From positions 1-64,000 of the forward strand of contig NZ_JAFIWB010000011.1 in assembly GCF_017163705.1 (NCBI RefSeq): a stretch of 64,000 nt of DNA, read 5' to 3'. The notes under the pieces were generated by a model. The model was not told where the DNA came from, ran no database searches, and was given only the letters and a program-made list of their open reading frames with translations. The stretch is from Xanthomonas bonasiae (lineage in GTDB: Bacteria; Pseudomonadota; Gammaproteobacteria; Xanthomonadales; Xanthomonadaceae). A program made the position numbers and the translations under genes. Of the stretch, positions 50,281-57,271 are shown one piece after another; the stretch's first letter is position 1; each line of letters starts with the position of its first letter.

Positions 50281-50663
50281 ATTTCGCGGTCGCGCTCGCC
50301 GGATTTTTCGCTTGAACGCGAACTGAACGCGACCCAGGCCGCGGCGACACCGGCAAGCGCACCGGACACTTCCAGCACCACCCGCGAGCCCAGCTCGTTC
50401 GGATCGTGGATGCTGGCCAGCGCCAGCCGCGCATACAACGGCGACTCCAGGCGCACGATGCCGGTGTAGAACAGGTTCCAGCAATCGATCCCGGCCGACA
50501 CCGCGACCGCGATCAGGCACGACCAGCCCAGCGCATGGCCTTCGGACCATTGCAGCCAGCGGCACAGGCGGTGCCACAACGCGTACACGAGGAACCCGAC
50601 CGCGAACGCGATCAGCCCGGCTTCGAGCGAGCCCAGCAGGCCGAAGTGCAGCGGGAGATTCAT
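50274..50663 (-). CDS. Small membrane protein of unknown function
   Basis: A 129-aa protein with about three hydrophobic segments: GLIAFAVGFLVYALW (residues about 16-30), WSCLIAVAVSAGIDCW (about 47-62) and LEVSGALAGVAAAWVAF (about 98-114), and a charged tail (RSSEKSGERDREIV). I do not recognise a family. The start at 50663 (MNLPLHFGLL) has GGAG nearby on the minus strand. Confidence 0.75.
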   Translation of the reverse strand: MNLPLHFGLLGSLEAGLIAFAVGFLVYALWHRLCRWLQWSEGHALGWSCLIAVAVSAGIDCWNLFYTGIVRLESPLYARLALASIHDPNELGSRVVLEVSGALAGVAAAWVAFSSRSSEKSGERDREIV

Positions 50664-50841
50664 TGCGGTGCTTCCTGGTTGTCGGGGAGGGCGCCAGTCT
50701 AGGTGGTGTGGCGGCCGGTGTGCGGTCCTCACCGCGCATACGGGCATCGTCGCAAAGGGCGATGTCGGCGGCGTCTGCGTGACTATTGCCCGAGGCCGCC
50801 GGGAGCCGCGCTCACGCTGGCAATCGACCGACAGGCACGCA

Positions 50842-51042
50842 TCAGCCCTCGTTCTCGGCAGTGGCGCTCACCACCGGTGCGCCGTCTTCGTCCCAGCGCA
50901 CCGTCACCAGCATCGGCCGGCAACACACCTGGCAATCCTCCACGTATTGCTGCGCCTCGACCGACGGGTCCAGCGCCAGGTCGATCCATTCGCCGCAATA
51001 CGGGCACTGCAGGTCGATGAAGCTTTGTTGCATGCCGGACAT
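50842..51042 (-). CDS. CPXCG-type cysteine-rich protein
   Basis: A 66-aa protein with CPYCGE (residues 13-18) and CQVCCRP (37-43), a zinc-ribbon pattern of two CxxC pairs, and an acidic C-terminus. It matches the small CPXCG-motif family, whose function is unknown, perhaps metal binding or regulation. Start: ATG at 51042 (MSGMQQ) or at 51033 (MQQSF). It lies 29 bp downstream of the dipeptidase gene and is probably co-transcribed with it. Confidence 0.88.
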   Translation of the reverse strand: MSGMQQSFIDLQCPYCGEWIDLALDPSVEAQQYVEDCQVCCRPMLVTVRWDEDGAPVVSATAENEG

Positions 51043-51071
51043 GATGTTGGCCTGGGAAGCGAGACGAACGG

Positions 51072-51851
51072 CTAGCGTACCGGTACGTCGTAGGCGGTGC
51101 CGGGACTGGGTTCGGGCTGGAAGGTGTAGTGCCACCATTCCAGCGGGTAGTTGGCGAAGCCCTGCGCCGCCATCGCGCGCAGCAGGCGCTGGCGGTTCGC
51201 GCGCTGCGCCGCATCGATCGCGGCCGCATCGGTGTGCGCCAACGGGTCGAAGAAGTCGAAGCCGGTGCCCATGTCCAGCGGCGCGCAATGGCCGCTGCGG
51301 CAGTCGAGCAGGCCAAGGTCCACCGTCGCGCCGCGGCTGTGGCCGGAGCTCTCGGCGATGTAGTCGCCGAGCAGCACGCGTTTGTCCAGGTGCGGGTAGT
51401 AGCGCACCTTGGCGACCTGGTCGCCGAGGTCGCCCGCCCAGGCCACGAAGGCGCGCACCGAACGCTGCGGCCGGTAGCAGTCGAACACCTGCAGGCCGTA
51501 GCCCTCGGCGCGCAACGCGCGCTGCACGCGCGCCAGCGCCTGCGCGGCCGGGGCCAGCAGATAGCACTTCGGCGCGTCGTAGCCGGGCACCGGGCGGCCG
51601 GTGAAGTTGTCGTGGCCGGCGTAGCGGATGTCCATCGCGATGTCCGGCACGACGTCGTGCACGTCCACCAATCCGGCTTGCGCGGGCGTGGTCGCCGGCG
51701 ATACGGCCGGCGTGGCCGCTGCGCTCAGCGCGTTGCCCGGGCCGGCAAGCGCACATGCGGCGAACAGCACGAGCGCGACCCGGCGCGCGCGCAATGCCTC
51801 GCGCAGCTGATGCGGCACGGGATGCAGCACAACGGAGCAGAAATACGGCAT
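51072..51851 (-). CDS. VanX/DdpX-like D-alanyl-D-alanine dipeptidase
   Basis: M15D zinc dipeptidase, which would hydrolyse D-Ala-D-Ala and related peptidoglycan dipeptides. About 259 aa. Zinc and catalytic motifs: SGHSRGATVD (SxHxxGxxxD) and LEWWHYTF (EWWH), both as in VanX. An N-terminal hydrophobic stretch (VALVLFAACALAGPG) looks like a signal or lipoprotein-type leader, so it should act in the periplasm, unlike the cytoplasmic VanX. The start is uncertain (51851 or 51869). Here it likely serves D-Ala recycling rather than glycopeptide resistance. Confidence 0.9.
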   Translation of the reverse strand: MPYFCSVVLHPVPHQLREALRARRVALVLFAACALAGPGNALSAAATPAVSPATTPAQAGLVDVHDVVPDIAMDIRYAGHDNFTGRPVPGYDAPKCYLLAPAAQALARVQRALRAEGYGLQVFDCYRPQRSVRAFVAWAGDLGDQVAKVRYYPHLDKRVLLGDYIAESSGHSRGATVDLGLLDCRSGHCAPLDMGTGFDFFDPLAHTDAAAIDAAQRANRQRLLRAMAAQGFANYPLEWWHYTFQPEPSPGTAYDVPVR

Positions 51852-51939
51852 GGGCCCAGCATAGGCCATCACACCACACGACGGCTCTCCCCCATTCGCT
51901 TCGCTCACGGGCACATAAAGGCGATCGCCCGTTTGCCGC

Positions 51940-53595
51940 TCAGACGTCGTTGCTCATGGTGCTCGCCGCCTCGCGCCCGCGACGCGGCGCCGGCTCGCCC
52001 ATGGCCTTGCGCGCGGGCGACGGCGCAGGACCGCCACCCACCGCCGTGTCGGGCCACGGCTGCAGAGCAGGCTCCGACGCTGCTTCCTGGGCCGGGCGAT
52101 GCGTCAGCAAACCGAAGACCATGCCGCTCGACAGCACCGTGATTGCACTGAGGATGTAGAGCAGGATGCGAAAGGCGTCGCCGTAGCCGTGCACCAGCAA
52201 GGCCTGATCGATACCGGGCAATACGCTCCCCGCATGCGCCAGGTCGCCCATCGCCAGGCGCTGCGCGGCCTCGGGCAGGGCGTGCGCGAGATCCGCCGGG
52301 CCCACATCGCGCAAGCGTGACTGCACCAGGCCGGCGAGCATGGCCGCCACCACGGCCAGCGCCACGCCTTCGCCGGCCACGCGCGTGGTGCTGAAGATGC
52401 CCATGGCCATGCCGGCGCGCTCCCTGGGCACCACGCTCACGGCCAAGCCATCCATCAGGCCCCAGGGCAGGCTGGTACCCAGGCCGATCACCAGCAGCGG
52501 CGCCAGCCAATGCGCGGCAGGCTGTCCCGGCGTGCACTGCGCCAGCCACGCCAGGCCGCCGGCGGCGGTCAGCAATCCGATGCCGGAGATCAGGCCGGCC
52601 GACAGCCAGCGCGTCAGCATGCCCGCCAGGATCGGCACGATCAGCATCGGTGCGGACAGCGCGATCATCATGCGTCCGGCCGCCATCGCGCTGTACCCCT
52701 CGATGCCGATGAAGCGCGCCGGCAACAGCACCTGCAGCACGACGTAGCAATAGGCCGGCGCCGCCGCCAGGAACTGCACGCCGACGAAGCGCGGGTAGCG
52801 GAACAGGGACAGGTCCAGCATGGGCCGCTTCGCCCTGGTCTCGATCAGCACGAAGGCCGCCAGCAGCGCAGCCGCAGCAGCCAGCAGGCCGGCCACCCTG
52901 CGGTCGCCCCAGCCGCGCTCCGGCACCTGCAGCAGCGCATAGGTGAACAGCGTCAACGCCGCCGTGAAACCGAGGGCGCCGAGCCAGTCCAAGCCTTGCG
53001 CCTCCGGGTCGCGCGATTCGGGCATGCCGCGCCAGCCGCAGAACAGCGCCAGCGCACCGAGCACGGTGGCGCTCAAAAAGACCGAACGCCATCCCAGGCG
53101 CTCGATCAGCAACCCGGAGAGCACCGGCCCGAACGCCAGGCCGACGCCGAAGGTGGTACCCAGCAGGCTGAAGGCCCGCGCCCGCGCGTGGCCGTCGAAT
53201 TCCTGGGCCAGTGCCGCCGCGCCGCCGGCAAAGGCCGCCGCGCCGGCCACGCCCTGCACGGCGCGCAGCGCATCGAGCCAGACGATGTCCGGCACGAAGA
53301 CCAGGGCCAGCGAGGCGGCGGCGAACCCGCCCACGCCGAGAACGAACAGGCGGCGACGGCCGAACTGGTCGGCGAGCGCGCCGGCCGCCATCAGGCAGCC
53401 GCCGAAGCCCAGCATGAAGGCATTGGTCACCCAGTTCAGGGCGACGGGACTGCCCCCCAGGCTTTGCCCGATGGCGGGCAGCGCCACCGCCGGGCCGGTG
53501 AAGCTCAGCGGCATGGACAGGGCAGCGAGCAGGACCGCGCCGAGAAGCACCCATTTCTTCGCGTTGGCAGCGTGCGTGGGGTCGGGGAAATGCAT
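51940..53595 (-). CDS. MFS exporter, DHA2-like
   Basis: A 551-aa major-facilitator protein with about 14 hydrophobic segments, fitting the DHA2 (EmrB/QacA-like) drug:H+ group. Motif A is GALADQFGRRRLF (after TM2), followed by a Gly-rich motif-C-like stretch. The C-terminus is a long charged, Pro/Arg-rich tail with no membrane helix. The start at 53595 has AAGGA about 11 nt upstream; the longer open frame is non-coding. It is divergent from a LysR gene, its likely regulator. Confidence 0.92.
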   Translation of the reverse strand: MHFPDPTHAANAKKWVLLGAVLLAALSMPLSFTGPAVALPAIGQSLGGSPVALNWVTNAFMLGFGGCLMAAGALADQFGRRRLFVLGVGGFAAASLALVFVPDIVWLDALRAVQGVAGAAAFAGGAAALAQEFDGHARARAFSLLGTTFGVGLAFGPVLSGLLIERLGWRSVFLSATVLGALALFCGWRGMPESRDPEAQGLDWLGALGFTAALTLFTYALLQVPERGWGDRRVAGLLAAAAALLAAFVLIETRAKRPMLDLSLFRYPRFVGVQFLAAAPAYCYVVLQVLLPARFIGIEGYSAMAAGRMMIALSAPMLIVPILAGMLTRWLSAGLISGIGLLTAAGGLAWLAQCTPGQPAAHWLAPLLVIGLGTSLPWGLMDGLAVSVVPRERAGMAMGIFSTTRVAGEGVALAVVAAMLAGLVQSRLRDVGPADLAHALPEAAQRLAMGDLAHAGSVLPGIDQALLVHGYGDAFRILLYILSAITVLSSGMVFGLLTHRPAQEAASEPALQPWPDTAVGGGPAPSPARKAMGEPAPRRGREAASTMSNDV

Positions 53596-53604
53596 GTCGG
53601 ATCC

Positions 53605-53638
53605 TTTGTCGAGCGCATCCACAAAATGGATCGACAAA
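53605..53638. promoter_or_regulatory. Nested palindrome near the MFS start
   Basis: TTTGTCGA (53605-53612) and TCGACAAA (53631-53638) form an outer inverted repeat. ATCCA (53617-53621) and TGGAT (53627-53631) form an inner one around CAAAA. It lies 10 bp upstream of the MFS start, so a bound protein would cover its ribosome or promoter region. Confidence 0.55.
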
Positions 53639-53657
53639 AGATAGGATGGCTCCAATC

Positions 53658-53672
53658 GGCTTGGAACAAGCC
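53658..53672. promoter_or_regulatory. Candidate LysR operator
   Basis: GGCTTG-GAA-CAAGCC is a perfect 15-bp interrupted palindrome, about midway between the divergent MFS and LysR starts. Flanks AATC and GATT extend the symmetry. This size and position fit a LysR recognition site (a T-N11-A-like box). Confidence 0.55.
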
Positions 53673-53730
53673 ATGATTCCGGACAGAAACGACAAATAGT
53701 CGTCAATCCGTTCCCCGAAAGGCCAAAAAA

Positions 53731-54642
53731 ATGGACCATGTGAGCGGGCTGACCGCGTTCGTCCGTGCCGCCGAGACCCGCAGCTACGTCGCCGCATCCA
53801 GAGTGCTGGGGCTGTCGCCCTCGGCCATCGGCAAGAGCATCGCGCGGCTCGAAGCCAAGCTCGGCGTGCGCCTGTTCCATCGCAGCACGCGCAGCATCGC
53901 CCTCACCGAGGAAGGCATGCAGTTCTTCGAGCGCTGCCGCCGGATCCTGGAAGACCTGGAAGATGCGCAGGCCGCGCTCGGCAAGAACGCGAGCGCGCCG
54001 CGCGGACGCCTGCGCATCAGCGTGCCCGCCGCGGGGCACCGGCTGCTGATGCCGGTGTTGCCGGCCTTCGTCCGGGCATATCCGGAGGTGGAGCTCGACA
54101 TCGATTTCAGCGACCGGCTGGTGGACGTCGTCGACGAAGGCTTCGACATGGCGATCCGCAGCGGCACGCTGGCGGACTCGCGGCTTTCGGCGCGCGGCCT
54201 GTGCCCGTTCCGCTTCAGGCTGTGCGGCTCGCCGCAGTATTTCGCCAACCACGGCATGCCCGCGCACCCGCAGGACCTGGCCGCCCATCGCTGCCTGCGC
54301 TTCAAGTACCCCTCGAGCGGCAAGCTGCAGGAGTGGCGCCTGAGCGAGGCGGGTGCCGACCTGGCCGAACTGCGCGTGCCCACCACCATGACATTGGGCA
54401 GCATCGAAGCCACGCTGAGCGCGGCCATCGGCGGCATGGGCATCGCCTATCTGCCCGATTTCGCAGTGGACGACGCGCTGCAGCAGGGCCTGCTGCAGAC
54501 GGCGCTGGAGCACTACAACGTCGTCGACGGCACGTTCTGGATGCTGTGGCCTTCGCACCGCCACGTGCTGCCCAAACTGCGCGTGTGGATCGACCATCTC
54601 TCGGCCAGCCTGGGCAAGCGCGGCGACCAGGCGGGGCGATGA
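53731..54642 (+). CDS. LysR-family transcriptional regulator
   Basis: A 303-aa regulator. An N-terminal winged helix-turn-helix (FVRAAETRSYVAASRVLGLS then PSAIGKSIARLEAKLG) precedes a substrate-binding domain that begins near GRLRISVPAAGHRL and has GFDMAIRSG. It most resembles the DsdC/AaeR-type group that often controls divergent transporters. The MFS gene is divergent 135 bp away, with palindromes between them. The inducer is unknown. Confidence 0.93.
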   Translation: MDHVSGLTAFVRAAETRSYVAASRVLGLSPSAIGKSIARLEAKLGVRLFHRSTRSIALTEEGMQFFERCRRILEDLEDAQAALGKNASAPRGRLRISVPAAGHRLLMPVLPAFVRAYPEVELDIDFSDRLVDVVDEGFDMAIRSGTLADSRLSARGLCPFRFRLCGSPQYFANHGMPAHPQDLAAHRCLRFKYPSSGKLQEWRLSEAGADLAELRVPTTMTLGSIEATLSAAIGGMGIAYLPDFAVDDALQQGLLQTALEHYNVVDGTFWMLWPSHRHVLPKLRVWIDHLSASLGKRGDQAGR

Positions 54643-54649
54643 GCTTGAG

Positions 54650-54676
54650 CATTGCTGCCGCTTGCGTCAGCAATGC
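54650..54676 (+). terminator. Hairpin after the LysR gene
   Basis: GCATTGCTG and CAGCAATGC are 9-bp inverted arms around a 9-nt loop, starting 8 bp after the LysR stop. No clear U-tract follows (CGCCCG), so terminator function is tentative. Confidence 0.45.
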
Positions 54677-54902
54677 CGCCCGAACGTTGTGTCCTTGCGC
54701 GAGCCAGGCAGACGCTGGCGCAGCGTTCCTGCAAATGTCCCGTACATGCAGCAGCTCCCGATGCGCGGCGCTGCATCGCAGGACAAGCGAAATCGAATGC
54801 CGGTGCGAGCCACAAGCGACTGCGCCGCGGCGGCTCCCTGCTGCACGAGACACATTGGCCACCAGCCCGGTGAACCCGAGCGGGTGCCTGGTGCAACGTA
54901 GT

Positions 54903-54929
54903 TGGCGCCGGCGACAATCGCCGGCGCCA
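54903..54929 (-). terminator. Hairpin after the first effector gene
   Basis: A perfect 12-bp TGGCGCCGGCGA stem and a 3-nt loop, just beyond the effector stop on the minus strand. No T-run follows, so it may be a Rho-assisted terminator or a protective 3' structure. Confidence 0.5.
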
Positions 54930-54935
54930 TAGGCC

Positions 54936-56321
54936 TCAACGTCCTTGCGACGGTGCCGATTGCGCCTGGGTGCGCTGCTGGTCCTGGGTCTGCTCCTGCA
55001 CCTGCGCCTGGCGCTGGGTTTCGGCCGCCAGCTGTTGCTGGCTCTGCTCCAGCGGCACCGTGGCGGCCTGCTGCCGGTCCACGTAGGCGCGGTTCACGTC
55101 GTGCGGGTTGTTCGGGTTGCGCTCCACCGCGATCATGCCCTTGCCGTCGGTGCTGTGCACCAGGTCGTCGATGCGCGACATGCCGTTGACCTTGGCCTCG
55201 AACGCGACCTGGCCGGCCGCGCGCTGCATCTCCTCGCGGCTGCCGAAGCCGCCGTTCGGCCCCTGCTTCTCCAGTTGCTTGACCGCCTGGTCGAACATCG
55301 GATTGTCGCGGCGCAACTGGTCCACGCCCTGCTGCCGCTGCAGGCTCTTGTCGATGGAGGCGAGCGTCTCCGGGCCGGCCTTGCCGTCCACGCCCTTGAG
55401 CCGGTTGTCCTGCTGGAATTTCTCCACCGCCGCTTCGGTCTTCGGACCGTAGGTGCCGATGGCGTCCTTCGCGTCCAGGTAACCGAGCTTGGACAGCTTC
55501 TCCTGCATGTCCTTCACCGCGGCGCCCTGCTCGTTGCGCTTGAGCACGCCATCGCCGTTTTCTGCATGCGGGCCATTGCCTCCATGCGCCTTGTCCGCAT
55601 GCGAGGTGCGCTCATGCTTGGCCGGCTGCTCGCCGGTCCGGGTGACCGTCTTGTCCTGGTCGGCCAGCTTGAGCAGATCCGCCTTCTCGTTCTCGGCGCG
55701 GTTCTGCAGCGAATCCAGGGTCTTCTGCTTCTCCACCCGCGGGAACAGCCCCTTGACGTGGTCGGCCTTGTAGTCCTGCACCGCGCCGACGATGTCCTTG
55801 TCGGAGAGCTTGGACAGGTCGTAGTCCTTGCCGAACTTCTCTTCCATCCCCTTCAGGAACACGCCCGAGCCGCCCGGCTTCTTGTCGCTGCCGGGGCCGT
55901 ACTGGACCGCCGTGCTCCACAGCGCGTCCTGCACCGCCGGACCGCGGTCGGACAGGTCCAGGCCCTTGTCCTTGAGCCGATCGACCAGCTTGTCGTAGTG
56001 CGTGCGCTTGATGTAGTCGTGCTGTTCCTGCGCGAAGCTGTCGTCGGTCCTGGCCAGGTCCTTCCACTTCGCGCTGAAGTCGGCCGAGCCGGGCTTCAGG
56101 CCGGCGAAGTCGTCGGCGTACTTGCTGTCCTTCACGAAGGCCGCGACGGTGCCGCCCACGATGACCGTGCCTTCCTTGGTCTTGACCTGCGAGGTCATCT
56201 GATAGGAACCGTAGGACACGCCGCCGGGATCGTCGATGCCGGAGGACACCGTGCTCGCGCCGCGTCCGCCGGTTTCGTAATGCTTCGAGGTCTGACCCAG
56301 TTCCCAATCCTTGTCGCTCAT
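54936..56321 (-). CDS. X-T4SS antibacterial effector: lysozyme-like, PG-binding, XVIPCD
   Basis: A 461-aa predicted toxin injected into rival bacteria by a Xanthomonas-type type IV secretion system. Residues about 1-200 resemble a phage/VgrG-like muramidase: HYETGGRGASTVSSG with a plausible catalytic Glu at E16, then DPGGVSYGSYQMT. Residues about 262-330 are a PG_binding_1 domain (LSKLGYLDAKDAIG). The last about 128 residues (GPNGGFGSREEMQRAAGQVA, then NPNNPHDVNRAYV and a Gln-rich end) match the XVIPCD tail recognised by VirD4. No signal peptide, as expected. AAGGAG precedes the ATG. The immunity-like gene immediately upstream (50 bp) fits the usual pair. Confidence 0.88.
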   Translation of the reverse strand: MSDKDWELGQTSKHYETGGRGASTVSSGIDDPGGVSYGSYQMTSQVKTKEGTVIVGGTVAAFVKDSKYADDFAGLKPGSADFSAKWKDLARTDDSFAQEQHDYIKRTHYDKLVDRLKDKGLDLSDRGPAVQDALWSTAVQYGPGSDKKPGGSGVFLKGMEEKFGKDYDLSKLSDKDIVGAVQDYKADHVKGLFPRVEKQKTLDSLQNRAENEKADLLKLADQDKTVTRTGEQPAKHERTSHADKAHGGNGPHAENGDGVLKRNEQGAAVKDMQEKLSKLGYLDAKDAIGTYGPKTEAAVEKFQQDNRLKGVDGKAGPETLASIDKSLQRQQGVDQLRRDNPMFDQAVKQLEKQGPNGGFGSREEMQRAAGQVAFEAKVNGMSRIDDLVHSTDGKGMIAVERNPNNPHDVNRAYVDRQQAATVPLEQSQQQLAAETQRQAQVQEQTQDQQRTQAQSAPSQGR

Positions 56322-56370
56322 CGTCCATCTCCTTGTCTAAAAAAGTTCATCGCAAAAACCACTGCAGCAA

Positions 56371-56916
56371 TCAGCGCGCTTCCAGTTCGTCCGCGCGCTT
56401 GGCGGTCATGTCGAGACGGCACTCGGCGGCATCCACGCGCCCCGCCTGCCCGCTGTCGGGATCGTAGAAACACTTCTCGTCGCGGTCGGCGATCCACTTG
56501 CGCTGCTGCTCGCGCAGCGCGTTCTTTTCCGCATCGCCCAGCTTGGCCATCAGCGCCTTGTAGACCGTGTTCAGGCGGCCATCCTGGTACGCGTATTCGG
56601 TGTCGATGCAGTCCTGCATCGTCGGGGTCACGCCTGCGGCGGCGCTGATGCAGGCGTCATAGGAAGGTCGCAGCACGACGTTTTCTCCTGAAGGTTTCGA
56701 TGGTGCGGCGGCGGCATCCGCCTGGGTGGACGGCGCGCTCGGCGCTTGCGGATTCGCCGCAGGCGCATCGCTCGCGGGCGGTGCCGATGCTGGCGCTGGC
56801 GCAGCGGCGGCGGATGCCGCAGCCGGCGCCGGAGCGGAAGACCCGCCGTTGCACGCCGCGGTCAGACCGCAGAGCGCGAGCAGGCAGGAAAGGGGAAGAA
56901 CCTTGACGATGGCCAC
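56371..56916 (-). CDS. Immunity-like lipoprotein with DUF1311/LprI domain
   Basis: A 181-aa lipoprotein. The signal ends in LTAAC (lipobox, Cys 22), then an Ala/Pro/Ser linker, then a DUF1311 (LprI-like) domain with paired cysteines: YDACISAAAGVTPTMQDC and a conserved REQQRKWIADRDEKC segment. LprI-type domains inhibit lysozymes, so it is a fitting X-Tfi (immunity) for the adjacent muramidase effector. No in-frame ATG gives a signal sequence; GTG at 56916 does, so I take it as the start. Confidence 0.85.
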   Translation of the reverse strand: MAIVKVLPLSCLLALCGLTAACNGGSSAPAPAAASAAAAPAPASAPPASDAPAANPQAPSAPSTQADAAAAPSKPSGENVVLRPSYDACISAAAGVTPTMQDCIDTEYAYQDGRLNTVYKALMAKLGDAEKNALREQQRKWIADRDEKCFYDPDSGQAGRVDAAECRLDMTAKRADELEAR

Positions 56917-57271
56917 TGTTGGAATTCGCCTTGTGGTGATGCGTGTAAGGGAGGGCAGTTCTAAACGATCGTCGAAACCGTGTCCATCGGATCGCCGGAT
57001 TGCCACGACACCGCTACACGGCCGTTCAAACAACGCAGACAGTCTGCCGACAACGTCTCGACGAGCCGCAAGCGTCTTGCATCCGCAACGTCCACTTCAC
57101 GGGCACGATCGAGAGCTTCGCACGCGGTCAACGGCTCGATGCCGCGTGCGCCGCCCAGCAGGAACGCCATGCAGTTCCGAACGCGCGTGGATGCCAGCCC
57201 GATCGATGATCGAACCGGCATCGGCTGCCATCCGACACGCCTGACGGCGGCAGCCGATGCCGCGACACGCA

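Larger units (their letters stand above)
54643..54935. other. Gap between lysR and the first T4SS effector
   Basis: About 290 bp with no gene I can support. It holds two hairpins (54650-54676 and 54903-54929) between convergent genes; the rest is ordinary GC-rich sequence. Confidence 0.5.

Noticed and set aside
51072..51851. Glycopeptide (vancomycin) resistance locus with VanX and VanW
   Set aside because: The VanX-like and VanW-like genes are about 36 kb apart, VanX is exported here, and vanH/vanA/vanR/vanS are absent.
54650..54676. Small RNA gene downstream of lysR
   Set aside because: Only a hairpin is visible; no promoter or T-run.
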